Positions 1-11,457 of a stretch of DNA of 64,000 nucleotides are shown piece after piece (the first letter of the stretch is position 1; every line of letters starts with the position of its first letter). The notes beneath the pieces are model-generated. The model made no database searches, was not told the DNA's origin, and was given only the letters and a program-made list of their open reading frames with translations. A program made the position numbers and the translations under genes. The DNA lies in contig NC_041788.1 in NCBI RefSeq assembly GCF_900090045.1, positions 1,550,001 to 1,614,000 of the forward strand, written 5' to 3'. This DNA comes from Plasmodium malariae. Taxonomy: Eukaryota; Apicomplexa; Aconoidasida; Haemosporida; Plasmodiidae.

Positions 1-1130
1 TTTTTCTCCTTTCTCTCAATATATAATTATGCTAGATAGAATTATTGTCAGAAAGGTTGATTCGAGTAAAGATTTTTCATTAATACTTTTTCCTCCTATT
101 TTAAGCGAAGGTACGTACCCACATATGTACTTTTTCCTCATTCATGTTTCATGAGCAAATGAACAAGTAGCATAAAGCTGTACTGGTGTGTGTGCGTGTA
201 TCCTTACGTAAAGTGGTATATAAGAATTAGGAAAATAATAAATTGGTAAATTTTCCATTTTTTATGTACGTATGTAAGTATGCATGTGTGTGTGTACGCA
301 TATGTGTATGTATATATACATACATATGTACAAGTATACATGTGCATTTTTATAATATGTTATGTTCATTTTTTTTTTTTTTTTTTTTTTGTAATTGCTA
401 ATATCATAAACCATTTCTTTTTAATTTTACACTATGCACACATGGGATATATTCTTAAATAAGATTAGCATATTTAACACTCTTTCAAGTTACATGATTG
501 CAAAACAATCTTTTGCTTCGTACTAATTATTCTTGTGTATTTATTACGGGGGTGCATTTGTACATGTGAATACGTGGGTTTATATATTCATCGAAATCAC
601 TTTCTCAACTCCTTCCTCACTACAAAGGGTGCATATATTATTCGAAGTCGCGCAGTTAGCATACACACACGTAAATATGTACTTATAAGTGTGCAAAAGT
701 ATAAATATGTAAATGTTATTGTGCAAAAGTGTAAATAGGTACATATTATTGCGCAAAAGTGTAAATAGGTACATATTATTGCGCAAAAGTGTAAATAGGT
801 ACATATTATTGCGCAAAAGTGTAAATAGGTACATATTATTGCGCAAAAGTGTAAATAGGTACATATTATTGCGCAAAAGTGTAAATATGTGCATGTTCAT
901 GCGCAAAATTGTGTAAAGATGTAATATGTGCACGCAAATATATATATATATATATGTAAATATACACACATAAATGCATATAAATGCCCATATATATATG
1001 TTCGCACACATTTATATGCTTGTGAACGCTTGCCCCTGTGGTAGAACCACAAAAAGCCGAGTAGCAGTTAGCACCTGGGTTGTCCATCTTGTGAAAAAAT
1101 TATACATATGACGCATGAGAAGAAGGTAAA
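1..1130. other. 5' intergenic region, no gene seen
   Basis: This is A+T-rich sequence with (TA)n and CATA-type microsatellites, a long T run near 369-390 and one minisatellite, annotated separately. I see no convincing exon on either strand. The downstream channel starts with a cysteine-rich segment that should lie outside the cell but has no signal peptide, so a short upstream leader exon could be hidden here. An in-frame TGA at 1116-1118 limits any spliced extension to bases after it. Confidence 0.5.
691..900. repeat. 30-bp minisatellite, about 6-7 copies
   Basis: The unit GCGCAAAAGTGTAAATAGGT followed by ACATATTATT is repeated in exact 30-bp register at 721, 751, 781, 811, 841 and 871. 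A diverged copy precedes it and the last copy decays. The period is a multiple of three and lacks stops in several frames, so short ORFs are open across it on both strands. I take these as repeat artefacts. It lies roughly 230 bp upstream of the channel gene start. Confidence 0.9.
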
Positions 1131-4100
1131 ATGAGCATATTTTGTGATGAACCTTATTTCATTGATGGTAGTAAAGATTTTGAATGTCCTGAGGCATGCC
1201 CCTTTATCAGCTATAACGATGTGTGGAAGTGTATAGGTATATGTACAACTAAGGAAAGATGTTCTTTGTACAATCCTATACTAAATTATGCAGATGAAGA
1301 AACAAAAAAGTGTTTGCCTTGCTTAATATCCGGATGTATAATGTGTATTCGAAGTGGAGTAAAACAATCTTCTAAATTTTTTTTAAATATTACAGAAAAT
1401 TTACCTAATATATGTCTAGAATGTATGAAAGGATATAAATTATCAAAAGATGGAAGAAAATGTATATTAGTATATGAAGAAGTGATTATTATAAGTTGTA
1501 ATATTTTTCTTTTGTTAATATTCCTTCTTCTCTTATTCTTTGGTATATATTTTTATAAAAATACAAATAAGATAAATTTTTTATTATTAAAATTAGCTTA
1601 TCAACATAGAACTTTATCAAAATTTAGAAATAACAAAATACATGGTAATCCATTATATCCTTTAAGTATACAAGTATCGAAGACAGATATTGGTGGTGTA
1701 GGACTTATGCTATATTTTAGGTTTATTACATTTTTGAGTTTTCTTTCCATCCTTTTTATCTTAACTACTTTGTTCGAAGTTTATTTACCTTTCAGTGAAC
1801 TTATACAATCATACCGAAATATTGAATCAACAAAATCTTTTGAAAATTGTTCATATTTAAAAAAATATATATACCGTAATATTTCTCGCCTAATAGATAT
1901 TAGAAGTTTAGATTGGATGAAATTAGATATGTTTAATATGGTAACACGCTTTAAAGAATATGCTATCATAATTTGTTTTATACGATACATTATATGTATG
2001 ATAATCACATTTGTGTTTATATATAAACAAAAACTTTTTGCACACTTTGAGATTAACAATTCTTCAAATATGCGGGACTTTGCTCTTTCCATATCGGATC
2101 TACCTAGTCATATTTCTGAACAAGAAATAAAATTTTTTTTTGAAAAACTAATAAATAAAAAAATCGTAGGTATTTCATGGTGTCATCACTTTTATCATGA
2201 AAAAGAAAAAGTTTTCAATTTGATTGATGAACAAATCGAGTGGGAGGATTTCAAAATGAAAGTTAAGAGGAACTACCACGAGTGGAAGGCAGAAAATGGG
2301 GCGAGTCTTTTCTTCCCCAGCGTCGACCCGGGGTGTGTAAGCGGAGAAAGTGGAGGAAGCGATATGAGTGGCAGCAGTGGAAGCGTAAGCATCAGCGAAC
2401 AGATTCACGATAAAATATTATCCAACAGTAAAAACCTGATCCACGAATATCATCCTGTAATGGGAGAAGAACAAGGTTTAGGTCCAGAAGCTCCCCTTCT
2501 ACCAAGAAAGGGCGTTTCTTACCAAAATTATAGGCAGCATAAATTTCTCAGCACAAGTTTAAGTAGCACAAAAAGGCGCACAAAGATTGCTAGTGGGGGC
2601 AGAATACGCAAAGTAGTAGTGCAAACTGGTGAAGAAAAAATTTCTAGTGTTAGGTGGAAGGAGGAGGTGTGCAACGGGGGCGGTGTTAACAAAGGACGTT
2701 ATAGCAACGGCGGTACGAGCAGCTGTAGCAGTGGTAGCAATGCTAGAATCGAGAACGGCAAGCGTACGGGCAGGGGGTCCCTTATAAAAATTGATACATG
2801 GCCATACCCTAAAACGACCAAACAAACCTATTTAGAAAAAGCAAATAGTCAAAGAAAATTCAAAATTGAAGATCGTGCTCTCAAAGAAATGTCAAGTAAA
2901 ATAATGGAATTATGTTCAATGAGAGAAAGCATTTCAGAAAATTCGAAAAATAAATATAGAAAATGTTTAAAGAAAAAGAAATATGTTCCACTTTTTATAT
3001 CAAATGAAGAAAGCCTTTTTTTAAAAAAAGATATAACAAATGATATAAAATTTATACATAACTTAAAACGTTGTGGTAATGCTTTTGTAATATTTAATCA
3101 TGTGAACGATTTAAATGAAGCCTATGATTTAATAAATAAATACAAAATGGAAAAGATGAATAAAAAAGGTTCTTGTAATATTTCCTTTTTATATAACCTG
3201 TTTAAAAAGATATTTTCTACAAATAAGATAAGAAGGACGTGTACTTATCCGTACGATTTACTATTACCCCAGTTGTATTCTCACCCACAAAACAGATTAA
3301 ATGGGACCGAAAATTTTGCGCATACCAGAGGGGTCGTACATGCACGCGCATATGCGGATGAGACGGAAGTAGAACGGAAAAATGGACAAAATGAATATGC
3401 AAATGTCGAAGATAAATCTTCAAATGTACGAGATAAATCAGTATACATGAGCGATATGCCATCCTACGCAGGGAACAAATCAGCAAATGTGATATCCGAT
3501 TTCTTGACCAAATTTCATATTAATGAAAACACATTTGTGGTGGAAAAGTACGATGTCGAACCGACAGATATACACTGGCAAAATATACCAGACTATAAAC
3601 TAGAAATAATAATTGTAAAAATAGCCATATCTATAATTTTCCTTTTTTTTATAATTATTATATGTAGCATAATTTTTTATGGGCCATATGCTATATTCGC
3701 CCTTCATCATGCCAGTATTATGGAAAAACCAAAAAGACATGAAGTATTATTTAACGTTATTATATCACTTGTATTAGGTATATTTATAGGATTAGGAAAT
3801 TTTCTTGTAACATTTTTAACAACATTGTTTGGTAGTTTTATGAAATTTGCCAAGAAACAATCTACAGATGCATTTATATTTTATGTTAATAGTATTTTTC
3901 AAATATTTCATTTTTTACTGAACGTGTTAATAACACATTTAAGTAATTCTGGAGGAGATAATAAAATAAGATCTTTTTTTTCTAGTCAATTATTTAATCA
4001 TTTAAAAAAGAATAATATTATTTTAGGAGAAGAATATTCCTTAGGTCGATCATTAAATTATAATATTTTGCCATTAATTTCTTTATTTCCAACTATCTTT

Positions 4101-6002
4101 TCTATTTTTGGCATGTACATTTTACCCTTTATATATAAATCAATACAAATATTATTTTGTTCAAATACTAGTATAAAAAAAGCAGAACAGCTTATTCAAT
4201 GTCCTCCGTGCAATTTACACTACAGATATAGTGAAATTGTACTCAGTTTTACTTCTACTTTGCTATTATTTTTTTTTACGCACGATAAGTATAGCACTTC
4301 TTTTACCTTTTTAATTCTTTTTTTATCATATCTATTCATTAAATATAGAGATACCTATTTATTTCTTCGAGAAACGAAAGTTACCTACTACCACAGCACT
4401 TTTCTCTTCGATGCGGTTATGATATTTTGGTCTATTCCGACTGGTCAGCATGAACGAGTTTATATATGCCCAGTTAGCAGTGCATCGTGTGTAAACATAC
4501 AACTACACACTAGGCGTATATGAAGTTTAACACTGTTCATTTTTTTTATTTTTTTTTTATTTTTTACTCTTTCATGTAAAAATATATATGATCAATTTTA
4601 TCTTTGTAGGAATCCTTGCAGTACTACCATTTTACTGGGCCTGGAGAACATACAGCATAAACCTGTTAATTCTTCCCCTAATCGTTCTTTGTCATACTGT
4701 AATATATTTTTTATTTTATAATCTTATAAATACTGCTGTAGATGAAACAAAAAAAGCAAGTTCCACAAACTACAAAAGCCTTTCCAAAGTTAAGGCTTAT
4801 AATTGGTTCAACACAAACCCCATACATGTGCTTAAGCAATATTTAAAAGAAAAAGATGAAGATTACAGTTTTTCAAATTATTCTCAAAAAAAGGAAAATA
4901 AAATAATTAACATGTTTTTACCGTTTACCAATTTTGAGAAGGACAAAAATGTAACAGAAGGGAGTGACAATCGAAGCAAGAAAAGGAGTAGAAGCAGAAA
5001 CAGAGAAAGGAATAGAAGCCGAATCAGAAACAAAAGTCGAAATAGTAATAAAAACAAAAAGAAAATTTTTTTTCTGGATTCAATTAAAAGTGTCTTTTTT
5101 AACGATAACACAAAAAACAACTATGAAAAACTTGATTCTAATTACGAAAAAGATAGAAAGCAAAATATAAAAAGTACAGAAAAAAAAAAAAAAAAAAAAA
5201 AAAAAAATTACGTGACAATAATGTAACTAATGAAAAGACTACAGAGAACATTAAAATATGGGGCACTTCGTATCAGAACAATAATTCTAATTATAGTCAT
5301 ACTAAACATAATTATTATGCTGAGAGAGGCGAAGAAGCGTATGCTTGTAAGCGGGAAGACAGTTATAATTATGACGATGTGTTTGAGCAATATATGGGAA
5401 GTGACTACGAAAAAAAAAACAAGAACGAACACGCCACATGGAAGAATGAAGATGTATGTAAAAAATACATGAAAAATGACTGTACAGAAAATAAAAATGA
5501 AAAAAATGGAAAAAATCGTCAATATTCATCAAATGATTTTTGTGTAATAAAAATGGACAAGAAAAAGTTCAAAAAGAGGTCTTTAATTCCTAAGTTGTCC
5601 ACATTTTCCAGAAAAAAAATAATAGTACGTGAAGAAAATATACAACATACATCACACACAAGCATGAGTGAAAATAAACAAAAAGAAAATAGAAAAACAA
5701 AAGACAAACATGAGCTGAATGAGCTGAAAAAGATAATAAAAGTAACAAAAGAAGAAGAATATAGTAATGATAAAGAAAAAGGAGAAAAAAGACATAGTTC
5801 AAAGAAGAATAAGAACAAAAAAAAAAAAAAGAAAGAATTAATTTACTACGAAATTGGTAAAGAATACCTACAAGGAGCGCAATTCGCGCACTATACGAAT
5901 GACTACAATGAGCTGTATGACTTTATTCATAGAATTTATATTTCTTTATCCTCCAAGGCATATAGTATTAAGGCTTTTCCTTACTTAAAAAGGAGTCATT
6001 AA
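1131..6002 (+). CDS. CSC1-like (OSCA/TMEM63) ion channel, with apparent frameshift
   Basis: Family role: mechanically or osmotically gated cation channels of cell membranes. Exon 1 is 1131-4443. A phase-1 intron runs 4444-4609 (donor G|GTCAGC, acceptor TTTGTAG), and exon 2 starts at 4610. Residues 1-111 carry 13 cysteines, including an EGF-like CLECMKGYKL. TM1 is about 118-141, followed by two more helices. A hydrophilic cytoplasmic domain contains FALSISDLP and NAFVIF. The family signature DIHWQNIPDYK near residue 812 leads into the multi-helix channel region. The reading frame changes at the A run 5180-5207; with one more A the protein would be about 1568 aa, ending in a Lys/Asn-rich tail and a conserved-looking segment from EYLQGAQF. 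The start is the first in-frame ATG after a stop. A signal-peptide exon upstream is possible. Family sure; exact N-terminus and tail less so. Confidence 0.85.
5180..5207 (+). other. 28-A homopolymer at a reading-frame change
   Basis: Before the run the frame is the exon 2 channel frame, which ends at a TAA at 5224-5226. After it, the next frame is open from the run to a stop at 6000-6002 and reads LRDNNVTNEKTTENIKIWG and onward in normal Plasmodium low-complexity style. One missing A (or two extra) would join the two. A homopolymer of this length is a classic place for sequencing or assembly error, so I read this as an error or slippage rather than a broken gene. Confidence 0.75.
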
Positions 6003-6460
6003 ATCGCAGTAACTGTTTTCTCACGGGGAAGAAGTGTACTATCCATCTCATTTGTTGTTTTTGCATTTTTTTTTTTTTTTTTTATTGTCTTTCTGGCAAA
6101 ATATATGAATGTGAATGGGTGTATCGTTCGTATGTTTTGTTCCTTATTTCTATGTTTTTGTTTCATTTATTTTTTATTTTTTATCATTTAATTTATATCC
6201 GCTTATATTTTATTAGTATTTTTTTTTTTTTTCCCACCTATTTTGTTATTGTTTTTTCCCCCATTTATTATGTTCATTTTTTTTTTTCATTTTATTTTGA
6301 TTCATTTTGAATTATTTTTTTTTATTCCTCATAGCCTTGGCTCGGCTGAAACTTTTCAAAATTTCTTTTTCATTCTATTTGTTACATTTTTACTAATAAA
6401 ATGAGCTGTTTTCGTCATCGCGTATTTCTTAGAGTTGTTTTTATTTTATTTTAAATATAT

Positions 6461-6660
6461 TTTGAATTTATTTTCATTTTGAATTTATTTTCATTTTGAA
6501 TTTATTTTCATTTTGAATTTATTTTCATTTTGAATTTATTTTCATTTTGAATTTATTTTCATTTTGAATTTATTTGCTTTTTCAATTTATTTGCTTTTTC
6601 AATTTATTTGTATTTTCAATTTATTTGTATTTTCAATTTATTTGCATTTTCAATTTATCT
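6461..6660. repeat. 17-bp A+T minisatellite with two sub-families
   Basis: The first half repeats GAATTTATTTTCATTTT about six times. The second half is the variant CAATTTATTTGCTTTTT and relatives at the same 17-bp spacing. The change from one variant to the other without loss of register suggests one array that expanded twice. Confidence 0.8.
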
Positions 6661-6974
6661 TTTATTCATTCTTAATATATTTTTTTAATATATTTTTTTA
6701 ATATATTTTCACTTTATAATCATTTTATTACTAAATTTTTTAATAATTTGAGCAACGAACATTTTTGAGGGAAACTAAAATAGTATAGGAAAAATTATTT
6801 TATTTTACAAATTTCTTTGTTATCGTTATTTTCTTGTCGTTTATTACTCTTTTTTTTTTATAAAAAAAATAATATTGTAGTCAAGAATGTCATTAACGTC
6901 ATTTTAAATGTAACACTGATGTAGTGCAGTTGTGCATTAAAATAAACACTTCATAATTTGAACGTAATTTAACG

Positions 6975-7166
6975 AATTTGAAGCTGGACCAATTTGAAGC
7001 TGGACCAATTTGAAGCTGGACCAATTTGAAGCTGGACCAATTTGAAGCTGGACCAATTTGAAGCTGGACCAATTTGAAGCTGGACCAATTTGAAGCTGGA
7101 CCAATTTGAAGCTGGACCAATTTGAAGCTGGACCAATTTGAAGCTGAACCAATTTGAAGCTGAACA
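6975..7166. repeat. 16-bp minisatellite, 12 copies
   Basis: The unit AATTTGAAGCTGGACC is repeated 12 times in perfect 16-bp register. The first ten copies are identical in the GGACC end; the last two change to GAACC and GAACA. Its G+C content is well above the flanks. The minus strand of the unit has no stop in any frame, so three overlapping antisense ORFs appear here that are artefacts. It lies about 530 bp upstream of the ZNF706-like gene. Confidence 0.95.
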
Positions 7167-7574
7167 AAGTTTAGTGCTTTTCATTGTTATTAAAAAAAAT
7201 AAGAAAATGTAATTTTACAAAGTTGGAAAATATATATATTACCATATTAAATTTTATTTTTAATATTCATTTCTAATAATTTGAATGAATTCTTTTTTAC
7301 CCTTTTTATTTAAATTATTAATTAATACGATTCTATATTAACTATTCTTAAGGGAATATTTTTTCTCTCTCTTTTTTTTTTTTTTTAGTTATACGTATAT
7401 CACTTAACTTTCTCGTTTTAAAAAAAAAAAAAAAGAAAATACAGATGATTTTCCTTTTTTTAATTGCTTTGTATCTTCTTACATTAATTATCGAAGTTTT
7501 TTTTATTTTCAAATTTTAGTGAGTGTTAATTTGTTTTTTCATACACCGCAAATATAAGCAGATATAAAGATATA

Positions 7575-7606
<32 letters not shown>

Positions 7607-7698
7607 CATATTGTTTACACACTCAAATACCTGAATATATACATACACATTTAGAGTCTATTCCCATATTTTAACGGAAGACAGGAAAAAAAAAAAAA

Positions 7699-7914
7699 AT
7701 GACGCGAGGAAACCAAAGGGAAGTTGACAGAATTAGATCTTTAAAAAGAAATGATAAAGCAAAACAAAATAGTACAGTGAAGGAAGCTTCAAAAAATTTA
7801 AATGTTATTTGTAAATTATGTAGACACACATTTATGTGTACAGTCAATCAATCCATTTTGAAAGAACATCATGAAAAGAAGCATTCAAAACATGCATATG
7901 AAGACTGCTTTTAA
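7699..7914 (+). CDS. ZNF706-like small zinc-finger protein (71 aa)
   Basis: This is a single-exon 71-aa protein. The N-terminal half is basic and SERF/4F5-like (MTRGNQREVDRIRSLKR, then Lys/Gln/Asn-rich). The C-terminal half holds one zinc finger of CxxC...H...H form, with CKLCR followed by LKEHHEKKH. This two-part layout is that of human ZNF706 and plant At2g23090-like proteins, which are small nuclear or cytosolic proteins of poorly defined function. The A-rich context before the ATG is normal for Plasmodium. It converges with the U1-C gene. Family assignment is good; function is unknown. Confidence 0.85.
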   Translation: MTRGNQREVDRIRSLKRNDKAKQNSTVKEASKNLNVICKLCRHTFMCTVNQSILKEHHEKKHSKHAYEDCF

Positions 7915-8938
7915 TATAAATTTCATCTCCTTTTTTTTTCCGTTACCCCTCCTCTGTTACTTATTGTAAGGCACTTTTTTTAATTAATACGTTGATATAT
8001 ACTCATGAATTTTCCGACTTTTCAAATATGCATATAGACAACAATACTGACATGCACAAAACACATATATATTGCATATACGGAGGCTTATAAACGCCTA
8101 ATGTAGTTAATTTCAATAAATAGTTCTTGGACATATTTATAAATATCTGTGTAGAACATTTTTTTTCAAGAATATACACATATGTTCATACATAATTATG
8201 ATGACCCTTATTCCTTTTTTTTTTTTTTTAAGTATTAAGTGATATTATGTTATATGAAATTAAATTTATTGGAATTAATGCAATGTTATGAAAGTTGGAA
8301 AAAAAAAAAGAACTTAAAAAATTTTTAGTTTTTATTAAATAACCATTAAAATGATTAATAAAAAAAATGGAAGCAAATAAACTATATCATTTGCATGTGT
8401 ATTTCGAAATAAATACATATGCGTGCATCCTTTTTATTAGGACATGTATTATATTGCACGTAGTCAAAAGCATACATATCAAAGAGAAAAGTAAATAACA
8501 GTGCCCGAAGCGTTAAACGAGATCGGGAAATATAAAAATGAATAAAACAACAAAGTTAACATATAAACTACGGCAACCACACATTATATACGCACATATG
8601 CGTACCCTTATACATATATATATATATATGTTGTGTGTATGTGGGCGAAATTACCATGCGTACGAATATACATTTGCACATGTTGATTTTATTTAATTCT
8701 CAGGTTTCCTCTACACTGTCTTATTTTTTTACCGAAAAAAAAAAAAAAAAGGAGTGTTCACATTTTATATACAATCAAAAAAAAAATATATTTAAGCCCA
8801 CAACCAATGGGAGATCCTATTTGTCATTGCTGTTATATTTGCGTCATATATGTTACATTATTTGATATATTCCCATTTTTTTCTACTTTTGTGTTTCCGT
8901 TTGTATATGCGCTTGATATTGTACTCATATCTCTTATT
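7915..8938. other. Convergent intergenic region, no gene seen
   Basis: This lies between the stop of the ZNF706-like gene (+) and the stop of U1-C (-). It is A+T-rich with poly-A, poly-T and a short (TA)n. A slightly G+C-richer patch at 8500-8580 has no usable reading frame. It probably serves as two 3' UTRs. Confidence 0.5.
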
Positions 8939-9625
8939 CTAATCCCGCTCAATATGCATGTTATCTTTTTCACAAGACCTCGCCTCATTTACATTTGATG
9001 CATTAACATTTACAGTGCTTAAATCAGCACTCATGGGATTATTATCTAAAATGAGATTCAAATTATTATTTTTATTATCATTATACCTATGTGAATTTGT
9101 TAAGTCATTACCATTGTTTTTCTTTATGGCATCTGAACCTATTACCTCATTTAACAAACTATTTTTATTATCATAATTATTAATTTTATTTTTTGCATTT
9201 ACGGTATTAGGTGATGGACCATAAGTATTCGCGTATTTATTATTCGAATTTGAATAATACTTATTACTACTACCTGGTGGATGATACCCTGCCCTTGAGT
9301 ATTTATTATTAGGCATATTTAATCGGTATGAATTTCCACCTCTCATGGAGTGTGGGAAATTCTTAATTTGGTTATGTTTCATATACATATTATAATTACC
9401 ATGCATAAAATTATTCATCATTGGATTTCCCAAAGCATTGTTATATGGTCTGTTACCTAAGAAACCTAAAAAGTTTTGAGGAGTAATCCCTTCTTCTCTT
9501 AACAAATTTTGAAAATATTCTATTTTTGCACTAATGTGTTTCCTTCCTTGAATATGTTGTCTTCTACCTACGGGGGAACTGTGTGTTAGATATATATCAC
9601 AATACTCACAGTAGTACTTCGGCAT
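8939..9625 (-). CDS. SNRPC: U1 small nuclear ribonucleoprotein C
   Basis: U1-C is a core protein of the U1 snRNP; it stabilises pairing of U1 RNA with the 5' splice site. The 228-aa product opens with the diagnostic matrin-type zinc finger: [17 protein letters not shown], then [12 protein letters not shown], giving a CxxC and two histidines at about residues 24 and 30. The following helix ([16 protein letters not shown]) is also family-like. The remainder is Asn/Tyr/Gly-rich and longer than in human U1-C (159 aa), without the usual Pro-Met-rich tail but with a Met/Asn/Gly-rich segment in its place. Single exon; the start is fixed by the conserved MPKYYC. Assignment is very secure. Confidence 0.95.
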   Translation of the reverse strand: MPKYYCEYCDIYLTHSSPVGRRQHIQGRKHISAKIEYFQNLLREEGITPQNFLGFLGNRPYNNALGNPMMNNFMHGNYNMYMKHNQIKNFPHSMRGGNSYRLNMPNNKYSRAGYHPPGSSNKYYSNSNNKYANTYGPSPNTVNAKNKINNYDNKNSLLNEVIGSDAIKKNNGNDLTNSHRYNDNKNNNLNLILDNNPMSADLSTVNVNASNVNEARSCEKDNMHIERD

Positions 9626-10288
9626 TTTTTCTTAATATGGAAGGAAACAAATATACCAGCCCTATGGATGATGTCGTACCAATGTGTACAATTTCTGCCT
9701 TTTTATATATATATATATATATGTATAAACATATATATGTGTATACATATGTATACATATGTATATATATATTTATTAAATTACTGATTTGTTAATTTAT
9801 TTATTTACTCCCTTATTTTTGCTTACGTAGCAAATTGAGGGGGAAAAAAAAATTCTTTTTCGAAAAATTAACGCTCATAAAGAGCCTTAACACTTCTTAT
9901 TATTGCATCTCTACGATATTTTGAGTAACACTCAATTTACATATATTTGCTCATATATCTGTACGTATACATGCACATTTATAACCAGTCTAACATAAAA
10001 AATTTTCGTTAACTTTAGCTATATGTATGTGAATATGTATGTAATAAAGGTATATCTTTCATTCTTTTTAAAACACAAAAATTTTTATTTCATAAAAATG
10101 AACGGAAATAACCTTAACCAATATTAGTATACATAATGTACATGCCAAAAAAATATACATACATTATTACGTAAATTAAATTTACAAAAATGTGTAAGTA
10201 CTGGAATAAAAAAATAAAGCCAGTAAATATGCACAATTTTTTTTCTTTATATCACAAAATGAAATACGTACATAATACAAATAAATAA

Positions 10289-10324
<36 letters not shown>

Positions 10325-10383
10325 CAAACACGTACATGATACATATGTATAAAAACAACTGTTCCTTTAACTATCAAGCAAAA

Positions 10384-10452
10384 TTATTCTTCCTCAACTG
10401 CAGTTTTCGGTATTTTTAAGGGCTTAAAAATTTTTCTTTTTATATTCAACAT
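10384..10452 (-). CDS. Candidate 22-aa ORF or terminal exon
   Basis: On the minus strand an islet of more balanced composition reads MLNIKRKIFKPLKIPKTAVE and two more glutamates, then TAA. It looks more like protein than its surroundings and could be the last exon of a small minus-strand gene whose other exons lie between 10.5 and 11.9 kb. I could not assemble a convincing upstream exon. G+C-richer patches lack stops by chance, so this is weak. Confidence 0.2.
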   Translation of the reverse strand: MLNIKRKIFKPLKIPKTAVEEE

Positions 10453-10620
10453 ACCATATGTAAAATAGATCATACGTATATACATAATGAATATGTAACA
10501 TATTACAATTCAATTAACGAATTCCACGAAAAAAAGCAATTTAAATAAAAGGCACATTATAATAACCAAAAAAAAAAAAAAATTAAATAAACAAATAAGC
10601 AAATAAATAAGAGTGCTGCG

Positions 10621-10727
10621 AAAAAGCAAATAAATAAATGTAAGTGTTGGAAAAAGCAAATAAATAAATGTAAGTGTTGGAAAAAGCAAATAAATAAATT
10701 TAAGTGTTGGAAAAAAGCAAATAATAC
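10621..10727. repeat. 30-bp minisatellite, about 3.5 copies
   Basis: The unit AAAAAGCAAATAAATAAATG followed by TAAGTGTTGG repeats at 10621, 10651 and 10681, with a partial fourth copy. Copy 3 has one base change. A stop-free minus-strand frame through the array is an artefact. Confidence 0.85.
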
Positions 10728-11268
10728 AATAAATGAGAGGGAAAAAATTAAATTCCAAAATAAGCTACAAAAATAAAAACAGAAAAATTATCAATAACGA
10801 GATATAAAAATGTAAACATAATTTTTAAGAAAAAATAAAAATTTTAAACGAAAAACAAATAATTTGTTACATGTTTTATATGACACAAAAATATATATAG
10901 TATATATATATATAGATAGATACAGATATATAAGGCTAAAATTTATATGAATTAAAAAAACAATTTTTTTTTTTTTATATGTTACTTAAATGTATTCATA
11001 TATATTTAAACACAAATATACATATATAATACAAACATATACATATATATATGTATGTTCATTAGTAGTATATTAAAAATAAAACAAAAAATATATATGC
11101 ATTGTATGTTTTTAAATAAGAAAAATACAAACATTTCTTATTTTTTAACTTTTTTTAAAGTGTTATCAGAAATGCTATAACGAATTTGCACTGATTATAT
11201 TTTTCACATATTAGCGGTATAAAATTTGGTAATAAAGACACAGAAAAGAAGATACAGAAACAAAGATA

Positions 11269-11457
11269 ATGCAAAACAAATACTACAAAAAAATAATGCA
11301 AAACAAATACTACAAAAAAATAATGCAAAACAAATACTACAAAAAAATAATGCAAAACAAATACTACAAAAAAATAATGCAAAACAAATACTACAAAAAA
11401 ATAATGCAAAACAAATACTACAAAAAAATAATGCAAAACAAGTAGTACAAAAAAATA
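11269..11457. repeat. 27-bp minisatellite, 7 copies
   Basis: The unit ATGCAAAACAAATACTACAA plus AAAAATA repeats in exact register from 11269. Copy 7 carries AGTAGT in place of AATACT, and an eighth copy starts at 11458 and degenerates. The period is a multiple of three, so both strands carry long but meaningless frames (plus: NAKQILQKN repeats). Confidence 0.9.

Larger units (their letters stand above)
6003..7698. other. Intergenic region with two minisatellites
   Basis: This is the 3' flank of the channel gene and the 5' flank of the small zinc-finger gene. It is T-rich at first (6060-6330), then holds a 17-bp repeat and a 16-bp repeat, annotated separately. Poly-T, poly-A and a (TA)n tract at about 7565-7610 lie before the next start codon. 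I see no gene. Confidence 0.6.

Noticed and set aside
6899..7184. Three overlapping minus-strand frames reading SNWSSFKLVQLQIGPA repeats
   Set aside because: All three frames of the same 16-bp array are open. Nothing distinguishes one as coding.
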